Below, in pieces: positions 6,003-14,952 of a DNA stretch of 64,000 nucleotides. A program made the position numbers and the translations under genes. Source of the DNA: Leptolyngbya sp. BL0902 (GTDB taxonomy: Bacteria > Cyanobacteriota > Cyanobacteriia > Phormidesmidales > Phormidesmidaceae); contig NZ_CP046155.1 of NCBI RefSeq assembly GCF_016403105.1, forward strand, positions 2,108,001 through 2,172,000. Reading direction: 5' to 3'. Below the pieces are notes generated by a model. That model searched no databases and was not told the origin of the DNA. It was given only the letters and a program-made list of their open reading frames with translations. Numbering within the stretch: the stretch's first letter is position 1; the number at the start of each line of letters is the position of its first letter.

Positions 6003-8648
6003 TCAAACCTGCTCCAGGGTCTTCAGCACAGCGGCCACATCCACCGAGAGATATTCGCCAAGGCGGAGGATTTCGCGGACTTGGGCGCGGCTTTCTAGGG
6101 AGAGGGATTTGCCGCTTTGGGCGGATTGTTTGAGCAGGGCAAACACCTGGCGGTGGAGGTGTTGGTAGAACAGTTCTTGGGGGCGTTCTAGGGACAGGCC
6201 CAGGCCCAGGCGGTCGCCGAGGTCGATTAGGCGGCCCAGCCATTCCACATCGGCGACGAGGGAATCGGTGGACTCTTGGCTAAGGATTTGCCAAACGGAG
6301 CGGCCAATCAGGCGTTCTAGCATGGGTTTGGCATCGGGCAGGGAGAGGCTGGCATGGAAATAGCTGGCCTCGGTGGCGATGGCATCCAATTCGTTGATGA
6401 AGTCTTCCCCTTGGCGGAGGGGGTTGGCGCTGGGGTCGCTGGTTTCCCGTTCTAGGGCGTGGAGCACCTCTAGGGTGCGCTGGCTGAGGGCGATATCGGC
6501 GGCGACTTGCAGTTCGCGGGGCACGGGCAGGCCATCGCGGTGGAAGGCACGCAGCACACCGTAGTTGTCGCGGTAGACCTGGGAATAGAGTTGGTCGAGG
6601 CGCAGCAGCGTGTCTTGGGAGAGCAGCTTCATCATCCGGTGGCGTTCTTCGGCAAACAGGTCTTGCAGGCTGTAGGCTTGGGTGCCGAAGGTGCGGTTCA
6701 TGGCCAGGATGGTTTGGGCGGCGCTGGCTTGGCTGAGGCAGTCGAACAGGTCGTCCTTGGCCTGGGTGTAGTCGAGGCGGGAGTGGAAACTGCGGATGCA
6801 GCAATGGAAATCCCAGCCGCCTAGGTGGACAACGGCAAAGGCGAGGCTGAGGGCTTCGCGGGTGATGGTGGAGGTGATATCCACCAGGCCAACGGCGAGG
6901 GAGATGGGGCCAAGGCGCTGGCGGCGATAGTCGTGCTGTTCGACGGTGTAGCAGTAGACAGACTGCTGGCGGCGATAGTCCGTAAACAGGGAACCCATGG
7001 CGTAGTGGGCGGCCACCTGCTCTAGGCTGATGCGGGAGGGTTTGACCAGGGCGCGATAGACCCCGGCTCCATCCTTGAACTCGTCCACATTGCTGGGAGC
7101 CTGGGCCAGCCGCATCACAAATTCCTGCTCCAGGGCGATCCCCGCCACTTCTCCGGCGAGTTCGAGGGCGCGGGCAGCGTAGCGCAAAATTTGGGTGCCT
7201 TCGGGCCGAGAGACTTCCTCAAAGAACCAGCCGCAACTGGTGTACATCAGCAGGGTGTGGCGCTGCATTTCCAGCAGGCGCAGGGTTTCCACCCGCTCGC
7301 TGGGGGAAAGCTCCCGCCTTTGGTGAGCGGCCAAAAAGGCGTTGAGGCTGTCGTCACTGCGGTCGCCCATCACCTGAATGTAGGCATCCCGCGCCGCCCA
7401 GGGATCGCGCAGGAGGTCAGCCCCCCGCTGTTCAAACACGATGGCCAGCTTGTCCCGCAGCCAATCCAGGGCATCCCGCAGCGGTCGCCGCCATTGTTGA
7501 TGCCACACATCGCCGCCGCCACAGCCGCAGTCCTCCTGCCAGCGGTCTACCCCGTGGGAGCAGCTCCAGGCAGTGACAGGCTTCAGTTCGGCTTCCCAGG
7601 TGGGGGGATGGGTGGCCAGATAGTGGGCGTAGTTGGTCACCGTCCAGCCCTGGCGGGGGAATTCTTCGGTGACGGCATAGGCCAGAGCTTTTTCGGCCCC
7701 GGCCTTGTGGTGGCCAAAGGTTTCGCCATCGGTGGCCACAGAAATGAGCTGGAAGGGACGGTGATCCCCATGGATCGCCTGCCCGATGCGTCCGGCAAAG
7801 TGGGAGGAAGCGGCCAGCACATCGTTAAAGCCCATGTCCCGCGAGATCGGGCCATCGTAGAAAAACACATCAATATAGCGGTTGGGATCAGCGCTACCGT
7901 CCTCGTTTTTGAGGAAACAGCGGTAGGGACGGCTGGGATCAATCTGGCCACCGCCCACCTCTTGCCAGTCTTCTCGCTCGCCGTGGTGGCTGGCCAAGGG
8001 CCGACAGCGCTGCACCTGGGAGGGAGCCAGGATGGTGAACTTGATCCCCTCCTGCACCAGCACTTCCAGGGTGGGGTAATCCACCGCCGTTTCCGCCAGC
8101 CAAATGCCTTCGGGATCGCGCCGGAACCGCCGCCGAAAATCCGCGATCCCCCATTTCACCTGGGTGACTTTGTCTCGTGGGTTGGCCAGGGGCAGAATGA
8201 TGTGGTTATAGACCTGGGCAATGGCGTTGCCGTGGCCCTGCAAGCGGGCGCAACTGTTGCGGTCGGCATCCAAAATGCGCTGGTAGGTCTCGATGTCGTG
8301 GCGCTCCATCCAGCTCAGCAGGGTGGCCCCCATGTTAAAGCTGATGTATTCAAAGGTGTTGACGATGCGTACCACCTCGCCCCGGTCGTTCAAAATCCGG
8401 GCGTAGGCGTTGGGCCGATAGCATTCGTGGTGGATGCGCTCGTTCCAGTTGTGGAAGGGGGCGGCGCTGGGCTGCTTCTCAATGGCATCCAGGTAGGGAT
8501 TTTCGCGGGGGGGCTGGTAGAAATGCCCATGCACACAGACAAATACTCCGGTGCTCACGGCGGGGATCAGCCCACTGCTAGGAATTTCGGCTTTAGACGC
8601 CGGATCAATTGCCGCGTCAATCACTGAATGCCGAGAGGAATCAGCCAT
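6003..8648 (-). CDS. Glycoside hydrolase family 57 protein with DUF3536
   Basis: 881-residue cytoplasmic GH57 enzyme; the family acts on alpha-glucans (amylase, branching enzyme, glucanotransferase). N-terminal domain: metal/substrate motif HGHFYQPPREN (residues 40-50), putative nucleophile Glu186 in GIWLAET, and the conserved ATDGETFGHH segment (305-314). The C-terminal half matches the DUF3536 extension that accompanies this GH57 subfamily in cyanobacteria. It has a Cys/Gly-rich spot (CGCGGGD). Exact substrate unknown; glycogen metabolism is the reasonable inference. The first ~30 residues are variable. It is monocistronic, with a terminator at 5807-5826. The long antisense open frames across it are GC-skew shadows. 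Confidence 0.85.
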   Translation of the reverse strand: MADSSRHSVIDAAIDPASKAEIPSSGLIPAVSTGVFVCVHGHFYQPPRENPYLDAIEKQPSAAPFHNWNERIHHECYRPNAYARILNDRGEVVRIVNTFEYISFNMGATLLSWMERHDIETYQRILDADRNSCARLQGHGNAIAQVYNHIILPLANPRDKVTQVKWGIADFRRRFRRDPEGIWLAETAVDYPTLEVLVQEGIKFTILAPSQVQRCRPLASHHGEREDWQEVGGGQIDPSRPYRCFLKNEDGSADPNRYIDVFFYDGPISRDMGFNDVLAASSHFAGRIGQAIHGDHRPFQLISVATDGETFGHHKAGAEKALAYAVTEEFPRQGWTVTNYAHYLATHPPTWEAELKPVTAWSCSHGVDRWQEDCGCGGGDVWHQQWRRPLRDALDWLRDKLAIVFEQRGADLLRDPWAARDAYIQVMGDRSDDSLNAFLAAHQRRELSPSERVETLRLLEMQRHTLLMYTSCGWFFEEVSRPEGTQILRYAARALELAGEVAGIALEQEFVMRLAQAPSNVDEFKDGAGVYRALVKPSRISLEQVAAHYAMGSLFTDYRRQQSVYCYTVEQHDYRRQRLGPISLAVGLVDITSTITREALSLAFAVVHLGGWDFHCCIRSFHSRLDYTQAKDDLFDCLSQASAAQTILAMNRTFGTQAYSLQDLFAEERHRMMKLLSQDTLLRLDQLYSQVYRDNYGVLRAFHRDGLPVPRELQVAADIALSQRTLEVLHALERETSDPSANPLRQGEDFINELDAIATEASYFHASLSLPDAKPMLERLIGRSVWQILSQESTDSLVADVEWLGRLIDLGDRLGLGLSLERPQELFYQHLHRQVFALLKQSAQSGKSLSLESRAQVREILRLGEYLSVDVAAVLKTLEQV

Positions 8649-9114
8649 AGGTAAAGAAGGGGATAAATTGCAAAAAATGTTTTATAAAAATGCCCAAAGC
8701 GCCCTATCAGACTGGCTTTGGGGCATGGGATAACACCATTCAAAGCCGAACTTTTATCATTGGATGACGATTTAAGCACCCCAGGTTTGCTTAGGAAGGG
8801 GTATTCATAATCTCCATTATGGTAGCGCCCTTTTTTCGATGGCCGCTGCAATACTTAACCTGCCGTGATATTTCGTCATTGGAATCAGGACTGGCTACGG
8901 AGATAGGATAGGCTCCAGCCCAAGGCAATCTGCATAGGCGGAACATGGCGATCTTGCCCCCTGACGGGCTGACACAACGCCGAAACGCCCGGATTTTTTG
9001 TAGGTTGGGTCTAGGCAAAACCTGATGGCAGAATCAGCGAGCGTTAATTTCGGCCAATACCGCCTAAACTTGGGCTGTTTAGGGATAGTTGCACCACTGC
9101 AAACGAGCACCGCC
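8649..9114. other. Intergenic region between divergent genes
   Basis: About 465 bp with no convincing gene; short minus-strand open frames here lack family features. It should carry the promoters of the GH57 gene and of the gene at 9115. Around 8816-8830 it contains TATGGTAGCGCCC, also found in the flanks of the uvrA-tail cassettes at 14704-14714 and 15710-15722. Confidence 0.5.
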
Positions 9115-9519
9115 ATGATTGATTTGGACATTACCAGCACCCGCGTTGAAGAGTTGATTGTGAGCCTGGGTGAGGAGGGCGAGGAGGTGCTCAGCGGCTA
9201 CACCATCACGGGCACTCTGGCCGATGGCCGTACCCTATGGCTGGCGGATGTCACCGCCAACACGCATCCTGCCATGGAGGACTTGGATATTGAGGAAAAC
9301 TTGAGCAGCCCCACGGTGGAGGAGGCGCAGGTAATTGCTCACCTGCTGGCGGCGGCTCCGCAGATGCAGAGCATCATTTTGGCCCTGGCCACCGAGGCGA
9401 TCCAAAACGACGGACGCATTGACATTGACCACGCCGTCTATGCCCTAGAGGTGCTGGCGTCCCTCAGCGAGGAGGAGATAGACGACAGCGATGAGGGCGA
9501 AGGGGACTGGGACGACTGA
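9115..9519 (+). CDS. Acidic hypothetical protein
   Basis: 134 residues, family not recognised. Strongly acidic throughout, ending SLSEEEIDDSDEGEGDWDD. The middle is predicted helical (EEAQVIAHLLAAAPQMQSIILALATEA). No signal peptide or membrane segment. The frame opens at 9025, but the ATG at 9115 gives a natural start (MIDLDITSTRVEELIVSL), so the upstream 30 codons are probably not coding. Stand-alone gene; the next gene is convergent. Confidence 0.6.
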   Translation: MIDLDITSTRVEELIVSLGEEGEEVLSGYTITGTLADGRTLWLADVTANTHPAMEDLDIEENLSSPTVEEAQVIAHLLAAAPQMQSIILALATEAIQNDGRIDIDHAVYALEVLASLSEEEIDDSDEGEGDWDD

Positions 9520-9613
9520 TCACAACTCCGCCCATTGGCCCCTGAGGAGCCTCCCAACTAGCCGTGGGGGGCAAGAGGCTGGGTCGATCTCAGCCGAAAC
9601 ACCGCCCCTGCGG

Positions 9614-10297
9614 CTACATCCGCCCCGCCAAGTGGGCGAGTTGTTTGGGCGATTTGAGGGTGAGCACGGCCCGGTCGGTATCTTGGCTGAGCCAGCCTTT
9701 TTCCACCAGCTTAGCCATAATTTTCTGGGCTTCATCGGCGGTGATGTCTGAGAGATCCGCCATATCCTGGGCGCTCATATCCAGCAGTTCCACCCCGGCT
9801 TCCACGGGCTGACCGTAGGCTTCCTGGAGCGAGACGAGGGTGTTGGCCAGTTTTACGGCGGGGGGCTGTTGGCGCAGTTGCAGGCGCAGGTTAGTTTGGC
9901 GCAGCCGTTGCACCATCAGTTGCAGCAGACGGTGGTGCAGTTGGGGATCTTTAAACAGGGTTTGGATGAAGCGCTGGGCGGAAATACTCATCAGCTTGAC
10001 GGCGGTCATCGCCACCACATCGGTGGAGCGAGGGGATTCGTCCAAAATCGCCATTTCCCCAAAGAAATCGCCCTTGCCCAACACCGCCAGGGTAATGAAA
10101 CGGTCATCCACATGGCGGCGCACCTTCACCCATCCGGCCTCAATAAAGTAAACGGCGTTGCCCCAGGCGTCTTCCATCACCACGGCCCGGTTGGCGGGGT
10201 ATTCGTGGTGGGTGGACACCGAGAGCAACCACTCCACAGTTTCGGGGCTGGCGGCACTAAACAGGGGATAAAGCTCGGTAAAGATATCAGGCTGCAT
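9614..10297 (-). CDS. Crp/Fnr-family cyclic-nucleotide-binding regulator
   Basis: 227 residues. Residues ~15-125 form a cyclic-nucleotide-binding beta-barrel (ANRAVVMEDAWGNAVYFIEAG, then GKGDFFGEMAILDESPRSTDV, the phosphate-binding cassette region). The long dimer helix (~115-140) contains LMVQRLRQTNLRLQLRQQ. The C-terminal winged HTH spans ~165-215 (MSAQDMADLSDITADEAQKI). It probably binds cAMP or a related ligand and controls transcription; target genes unknown. The frame is open to 10333; I prefer the ATG at 10297 (MQPDIFTELYPLF) because family similarity starts there. Not NtcA: the sequence and HTH differ. Confidence 0.8.
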   Translation of the reverse strand: MQPDIFTELYPLFSAASPETVEWLLSVSTHHEYPANRAVVMEDAWGNAVYFIEAGWVKVRRHVDDRFITLAVLGKGDFFGEMAILDESPRSTDVVAMTAVKLMSISAQRFIQTLFKDPQLHHRLLQLMVQRLRQTNLRLQLRQQPPAVKLANTLVSLQEAYGQPVEAGVELLDMSAQDMADLSDITADEAQKIMAKLVEKGWLSQDTDRAVLTLKSPKQLAHLAGRM

Positions 10298-10412
10298 AGC
10301 AGACAAGCATAAAGGGAGAAGCGACGAAAGCACCAGGGCTGACTGTCCCTATTGTGCCCTGCGAAGCGGCGAAACCGATCCCTAGGTGAATCGGAGTTGG
10401 GTGGGAGATCCC

Positions 10413-11273
10413 CTAAATTAGGGCAGGGGCAGTGGCCACAACGCGCTGAATGACAGGCCGAAACTGCGCCATATAGGGGGGCCAACCCACGAGAATTGGC
10501 TGCCGATGGGTGACGGTATCTGGATCAACGTGGGGTTCGCTAAAGCGTAGGGGGTTGCCGTCTAGGTCGCAGCAGACCAGCCCCGCCGCATGGGCGAGGG
10601 CCAAGGGGCCAACGGTATCCCACAGCTTCACCCGGCCATTGAGGTAGATATACAGCCCCGCCTGCCCGGTGATGACCTGCAACACCTTGAGGCCAAAGCT
10701 GCCCAGGGATACAAAGGACATCCCCGGCAGGTGGCGAACCAGATCTGCCCCATACCGTCGCCGATCCTGATCGCCAATCACCAGGTTCCACCGTTGGCCA
10801 GAAATCAGGGGCGGATGAACGGGCGTTAACGGCTGTGGCGAGTCATACCCTTGCTGCCAAAATAACCCCTGTTCTCGGCTTCCCCAGTAGATTTTCCCGT
10901 GGGCAGGAGCGTGGATCCATCCGGCCTGGGGCTGACCATCCAGCAGATAACCCACCATCACCGCATAGTTGGGCCGTCCGTGGATAAAATCATCGGTGCC
11001 GTCGATGGGGTCAACGAACCACAGCCGCCGCTGGGATACCTGGATCTGGCGCACCGTGGCTCGATTTTCCTCGGTGATGATGCCATCCTCGGGAAAGAGC
11101 GTCTGGAGTCCCGCCAACAACTTAGCATCCAAGGCTCGATCTACCGTGGTGACGTAGTCATCAACGCCCTTTTCAAAGACCTGAAAGCCAATCTGCGCCT
11201 GCTGACGGGCATAGTCACCACAGACCGTCACCAAGTGACGAATGGCATAACAATCTGCGGGGCGGAGGGACAT
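10413..11273 (-). CDS. Inositol monophosphatase/CysQ-like bisphosphate nucleotidase
   Basis: 286-residue Mg2+/Li+-sensitive phosphatase fold. Metal-binding residues: Glu in ITEENR (about 68), the motif WFVDPIDGTDDFIHG (about 86-100), and WDTVGPLALAHAAG near residue 220. Closest in type to 3'(2'),5'-bisphosphate nucleotidases (CysQ), which clear PAP made in sulfate assimilation, but inositol-phosphate hydrolysis cannot be excluded. Start set at the ATG at 11273 (MSLRPADCYAIRHLV); the longer frame to 11399 runs into the next gene. A second family member lies at 62035-62874. Confidence 0.75.
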   Translation of the reverse strand: MSLRPADCYAIRHLVTVCGDYARQQAQIGFQVFEKGVDDYVTTVDRALDAKLLAGLQTLFPEDGIITEENRATVRQIQVSQRRLWFVDPIDGTDDFIHGRPNYAVMVGYLLDGQPQAGWIHAPAHGKIYWGSREQGLFWQQGYDSPQPLTPVHPPLISGQRWNLVIGDQDRRRYGADLVRHLPGMSFVSLGSFGLKVLQVITGQAGLYIYLNGRVKLWDTVGPLALAHAAGLVCCDLDGNPLRFSEPHVDPDTVTHRQPILVGWPPYMAQFRPVIQRVVATAPALI

Positions 11274-11355
11274 GGTGCTGAGGCCAACGGGGGAACACGT
11301 AACCAACCCTTCCCAGTCTAGCCGGAAGGTTGCCCCTGACGGGCGCTGGCTGGCG

Positions 11356-11733
11356 TTAGGAAATGCGCTGAAAGCGGCGACCGAAGGGAAACAGCGCAAT
11401 CACCACCAGCTTGACGTGCTGTTTGGCGAAGGGCAGGCCAATGATGGTGATGGCCAAAATGAGGGCGTGGGTGAGATGGGTAATGGCAATGCCCCAGCCC
11501 ACCACCAGCATCCACACCACGTTGAGGATAATGTTCACCACGCTGTTGGCGTTGGTGTCCTCCACAATTTCGCGACCAAAGGGGGTCATGGTGGCGGTGC
11601 CCAGCTTAATGGCTTGCAGGCCAAAGGGAATGCCGATGATGGTCAGACACAGCAACAGCCCGCCTAGGATGTAGCCCAGTCCGGCCAGAAATCCACCAAA
11701 AATTAGCCAGATGATATTGCCCAGTAAGCTCAT
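11356..11733 (-). CDS. YccF family inner-membrane protein
   Basis: 125 residues with two copies of the YccF pattern: helix 1 IIWLIFGGFLAGLGYILGGL then LTIIGIPFG (about 29-38), and a second half IILNVVWMLVVGWGIAITH then ITIIGLPFAKQ. The G-[IL]-P-F motif after each hydrophobic stretch is diagnostic of the family. Function unknown; predicted 3-4 membrane segments in the plasma membrane. 82 bp upstream of the CysQ-like gene on the same strand, so possibly one transcript. Confidence 0.8.
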   Translation of the reverse strand: MSLLGNIIWLIFGGFLAGLGYILGGLLLCLTIIGIPFGLQAIKLGTATMTPFGREIVEDTNANSVVNIILNVVWMLVVGWGIAITHLTHALILAITIIGLPFAKQHVKLVVIALFPFGRRFQRIS

Positions 11734-11932
11734 GGTTGGGTGCTCCTCAGAACGGGATGTTCCTTCAACAGATGATCGTTGGATCGTTCACCATCGCCTT
11801 CAGGATACCCAATGGAGCCCCCGATGGCAGGGCGGTTTGGGCCAGTTTATGGGTACGGATTGACCCACCCCGTCGAGGTGCGACCGTCGGGTTTCCTGGT
11901 AGGGTAGTCCATGACCCTCTGCCCCATGCCCT

Positions 11933-12667
11933 ATGGCCGCTACCGATTGGTTTTACCCCTTTCCTCCCCTCCAGGAGGGCACCCTGCTCAAGCGCTACAA
12001 ACGTTTTTTTGCCGACATTGAACTAGACAGCGGCGACATCATCACCGCCCACTGCCCCAACACTGGCCCCATGACGGGCATTTGCCACATCGGCGGACGG
12101 GTGATGGTTTCCCACAACCCCAGCCCCAAGCGCAAGCTGGCCTATACCTGGGAACTGGCGGCGGTGAACGACACCGTACCTACCTGGGTAGGCACCAATA
12201 CGGCCCTCCCCAACCGGGTGATGAAATCGGTGCTAGAAGCGCGGCTGATTCCTGAACTGGGCGATTACACCACCATCCAGCCGGAGGTGCGCTACGGCCA
12301 CGATGGCAAAAGCCGGATTGATTTTGTGGTATCCGGCGAGGAGGGCCAGCCCCCCACCTACATCGAAATTAAAAACACCACCTGGGCCAAGGACACCCTC
12401 GCCCTATTCCCCGATACGGTGACGACCCGGGGCCAAAAGCACCTCCGGGAACTGATGGGCCTGATCCCCAACGCCAAGGCTGCCATGGTGTACTTCATCA
12501 ACCGAGGCGACTGCACCCACTTTGCACCGGGCGATGCAGCCGACCCCACCTACGGCGACCTGCTGCGGCAAGCCATGGCCGCTGGGGTACAGGTGCTGCC
12601 CTGTCGGTTTGACATCACCCCCCAAGGATTGCGCTATCTGGGCTTGGCTCCCCTGGCGTTTGAATGA
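11933..12667 (+). CDS. sfsA: SfsA family DNA/RNA nuclease
   Basis: 244 residues. N-terminal OB-like part (LLKRYKRFFADIEL...AHCPNTGPMTGI), then a PD-(D/E)xK-like core with the acidic residue in GKSRIDFVV and the Glu/Lys of YIEIKNTTW. This matches the SfsA family, named in E. coli as a sugar fermentation stimulation protein and later viewed as a nucleic-acid-binding/nuclease protein. Length is normal for the family. The gene faces the minus-strand DUF1622 gene with 36 bp between stops and no obvious terminator. Confidence 0.88.
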   Translation: MAATDWFYPFPPLQEGTLLKRYKRFFADIELDSGDIITAHCPNTGPMTGICHIGGRVMVSHNPSPKRKLAYTWELAAVNDTVPTWVGTNTALPNRVMKSVLEARLIPELGDYTTIQPEVRYGHDGKSRIDFVVSGEEGQPPTYIEIKNTTWAKDTLALFPDTVTTRGQKHLRELMGLIPNAKAAMVYFINRGDCTHFAPGDAADPTYGDLLRQAMAAGVQVLPCRFDITPQGLRYLGLAPLAFE

Positions 12668-12703
12668 TGACGTCCCGCTAGGAGGCGCTGCCGATGGAGG
12701 CCC

Positions 12704-13093
12704 CTACCCCTGCCGTAGATTTTCCTGGGCAAGACGTTCCCGCTCTAGGGCCAACTCCATCTCCATCTCCTTGCCCAAAAAGTAGTTCAAAAACGTCCGA
12801 ATCACGGCAATCAGCCCCAGACGGGCCAAATCTTGGCTGGTGGGAGCCACGGTGGTGCCCAGGATATCTGCCCCTAGCTGAAATTCCAGCGCCAGGGCCA
12901 GCCAACTGCCAAAGGCCAACCGCACCTGGTTAAAGGGAAATTCCCGCCCCCGCGACTGTCGCCGCAACTGAACCCACAGGTGGAGGGTTCTCAGCAGTCC
13001 CACAACAATACACAGCACCGAAATGGCCTCTAGCACAAAGGTCGTCAGCACGACCACCTGCTCTAGCCCCTGTTCTAGGGATTCCACCAACAT
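12704..13093 (-). CDS. DUF1622 membrane protein
   Basis: 129 residues, DUF1622 family. A hydrophobic first helix (VVVLTTFVLEAISVLCIVVGLL) is followed by a second membrane region with RLAFGSWLALALEFQLGADILGT, the conserved block of the family. Then comes a third segment near LGLIAVIRTFLNYFLG and a charged C-terminal tail (KEMEMELALERERLAQE). Function unknown. Single gene. Confidence 0.8.
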   Translation of the reverse strand: MLVESLEQGLEQVVVLTTFVLEAISVLCIVVGLLRTLHLWVQLRRQSRGREFPFNQVRLAFGSWLALALEFQLGADILGTTVAPTSQDLARLGLIAVIRTFLNYFLGKEMEMELALERERLAQENLRQG

Positions 13094-13228
13094 CGACTTA
13101 TCTCCTCTGTTCTGTGGCGCTTTCGCTGCGTTTGATTCGGTTAATGCCGTTCATGGCCATTCTCCCTCCCTTGTCCCCTGATTTGGTAGGCTTGAGGCTC
13201 ATTCCCCCTAACCTCTCCCCGTTGATTT

Positions 13229-13570
13229 ATGTCTCAAGCCCTAGAAACCCCCGATCAGCAGATTGCGGTGCTCGAAGCCAACGTCCTGAAAATTTGCCAG
13301 GTTTGCGACCAAGGCTACCAAGCACTGGGCGAAAAAGGCACCGTCATTGTGCTGCGCCAGCTCGAAAACCCTACTCTAGAACTGGAGGATTGGCAGGTAA
13401 AATATCGCCCCCTCAGCCGCATTGACGATATTCTCTCAGACTGGAAGCAAACGCCCCTCCAGGATATGATTATTCGCTACAACCCTGATGTATCAGTGGT
13501 TTGCACCTTTCTTTACCCCAACGGTGCCCACACCAGCTACCACTTTGGCAAGGTTTCCCCCAGCGACTGA
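13229..13570 (+). CDS. Conserved hypothetical cyanobacterial protein
   Basis: 113 residues, soluble, no recognised domain. Sequence spans MSQALETPDQQIAVLEANVL, a CQVCDQGY stretch with two nearby cysteines (CxxC at about 24-27), and VVCTFLYPNGAHTSYHFGK at the end. The CxxC could bind metal or be redox-active, but there is no second pair. It is the last ordinary gene before the accessory island that begins near 13.8 kb. Confidence 0.6.
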   Translation: MSQALETPDQQIAVLEANVLKICQVCDQGYQALGEKGTVIVLRQLENPTLELEDWQVKYRPLSRIDDILSDWKQTPLQDMIIRYNPDVSVVCTFLYPNGAHTSYHFGKVSPSD

Positions 13571-13828
13571 AGGTGAGGGCTAAATCTGCCCAAGAGCGCC
13601 CTCTGGATCAACTCACCTGCGGTTCCAACCCTCAACGCCAACCCCTCGTAAAGTCCCTTGATTAAAGTTGAGCATGGAACTTTAACCTGTGCAGCCCTCC
13701 ATAGACGCTCTCCACAGACAAAGACTTAACGCCATTGGCGAAGCCGCAGCAATACTAATCCAAGCTGTAGAGGCCATTAAATAAGCAATAGCCTAGTCCT
13801 ATCAGGCTACAGAGCCTCCATGGCAGCG

Positions 13829-13926
13829 CCCTTATCCTGTCGGATGCCGCTCTAGCGCCTTGGCCCAATACTTGCCCGTGTAGGAACCCGCCACCTGGGC
13901 CACCGCGTCTGGGGTGCCCTGGGCAA
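13829..13926 (-). pseudogene. uvrA 3'-tail fragment (copy a)
   Basis: About 97 bp closely similar to the last ~97 bp of uvrA at 19994-20090, same orientation, with scattered substitutions and the stop region changed (TTATCC for CTACCC). It lies 20 bp past the stop of the PIN toxin at 13946. Its outer flank (13799-13828, CTATCAGGCTAC...) matches the flanks of copies b and c. It marks the left end of the uvrA-tail array; the 13571-13828 stretch beyond it holds no gene. Confidence 0.85.
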
Positions 13927-13945
13927 CTAGGAAGAGCTATTGAGC

Positions 13946-14398
13946 CTACGCCAGGATGTTTTGCCATTGCTCTGCCGCAATAAATCTAGATAGATGTCCC
14001 ACATTAGTTGTGGCAATGACCACCGAGGATACCGTTATCGTTTGGGCCTGGGCAATGAGGATCATATCACCGTCAATGGTTTTATCGCCTGCGGTGGGCT
14101 GTCCCTGCTGCCGTGCCTGCGCCCATAATGCCGCCGCCTGACGCATAGCAGCGGTGGTAAGGGGCAAATACTCAACCCGCTCACACAAGCTATCCAGCCT
14201 AGCGAGTCCCTTCAGCTTATTGGCTCGTAACAATTCCCGCCGAACTTCGTAATCCGCAATTTCAGGAACAATGATGCGAGTACCCGCATTCAGATGAGCC
14301 TGAAGCCACTGATTACAGGCGATGCCATAGGACGAAAGCTTTGGATTCGTGATCAACCTGATTGGCCCGGTATCCAAGACAATGGCCCGTTCTACCAT
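13946..14398 (-). CDS. PIN-domain toxin
   Basis: 150-residue PIN-like nuclease. Acidic residues: LDTGPIRLITNP (Asp at residue 9), Glu in VPEIADYEVRREL (about 45-52), the pair in DKTIDGDMILIAQA (about 106-114), and the late TTNVGHLSRF, where the fourth acidic site is Asn. This is the VapC-like subfamily with a long middle (LANKLKGLARLD-type linker). Likely RNA-cleaving toxin. The start overlaps the antitoxin stop by 7 bp. The stop is 20 bp from uvrA tail a. Confidence 0.75.
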   Translation of the reverse strand: MVERAIVLDTGPIRLITNPKLSSYGIACNQWLQAHLNAGTRIIVPEIADYEVRRELLRANKLKGLARLDSLCERVEYLPLTTAAMRQAAALWAQARQQGQPTAGDKTIDGDMILIAQAQTITVSSVVIATTNVGHLSRFIAAEQWQNILA

Positions 14399-14676
14399 GT
14401 CTGTCCCTTCATCTCGCTGGGGAATAATTCGCGGTCAGACAGCCGATCCTCGTCTAGCACTTGCAGCAGATAGCGGCCTGTCTCCTGCTGCTCCGCTTCG
14501 TCCTCATCGTCAATCCAAGACTGAAGCATATCCACCGTTTCGGCTTGGTTTTGCTTAACGATGAGCGATGTCGCCAAAAGCTGAAGGGTCATGGCTTCAA
14601 CCGATAGCCCGTGTTGCGCGGCTGCTTGCGCTAAGTATTGCTCTAACTCGGGGGGCAGATCGAGGGTTAAGGTCAT
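14392..14676 (-). CDS. Antitoxin with shared N-terminus (cassette 1)
   Basis: 94-residue antitoxin. Residues 1-36 (MTLTLDLPPELEQYLAQAAA then QHGLSVEAMTLQLLA) form a ribbon-helix-helix start almost identical to that of the protein at 15302-15685. After residue 36 the two differ completely; here the tail is acidic (QSWIDDEDEAEQQETGRYLL) and fits binding to the PIN toxin. The gene starts 35 bp after the end of uvrA tail b, with only that space for a promoter, so it may depend on transcription from upstream or a promoter inside the tail. Confidence 0.75.
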   Translation of the reverse strand: MTLTLDLPPELEQYLAQAAAQHGLSVEAMTLQLLATSLIVKQNQAETVDMLQSWIDDEDEAEQQETGRYLLQVLDEDRLSDRELFPSEMKGQTW

Positions 14677-14759
14677 CGTTCTATCAGGCTACATGGCCTC
14701 TATGGTAGCGCCCCTACCCCGCCGGATGCTGCCCTAGCACCTTGGCCAAATACTTGCCC
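14571..14759 (-). repeat. 189-bp direct repeat, copy 1 (antitoxin front + flank + uvrA tail end)
   Basis: Matches 15580-15768 over its whole length with about 13 differences counted by eye (about 93% identity) and no gaps. It spans the last ~49 bp of the uvrA tail, the 34-bp flank and the first ~105 bp of the antitoxin gene. Confidence 0.85.
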
Positions 14760-14940
14760 TAAAAAACAGGAAATAACCGGGAACCCGCCACCTGGGCCAC
14801 CTCTTCCGGGGTGCCTTGGGCGATCAGTTCGCCGCCTCGGTCGCCGCCCTTTGGGCTGAGGTCAACAATCCAGTCGGCGCAGCGGATGACGTCGAGGTTG
14901 TGTTGGCCTATGAAGACAGCATTGCCCCTCCCCATTGCAA
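14711..14940 (-). pseudogene. uvrA 3'-tail fragment (copy b)
   Basis: Longest partial copy. On the minus strand it reads [20 protein letters not shown], then [20 protein letters not shown], matching the uvrA C-terminus. About 20 bp (14760-14779) then replace the last codons, ending in GSRLFPVF and a stop. Similarity to uvrA continues past the stop to the terminal CCCCTACCCCGCC motif. Its upstream end fades out just before the stop of the DUF5615 toxin (14953). An open frame of 78 codons covers it, but it has no own start signal and lacks the ATPase core, so I call it a fragment. Confidence 0.85.
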
Positions 14941-14952
14941 CTAATTTTCGTC

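Noticed and set aside
7191-8627. Plus-strand open frame of 478 codons
   Set aside because: Antisense shadow of the GH57 gene in GC-rich DNA; its translation is Gly/Val/Ala-rich with no domain.
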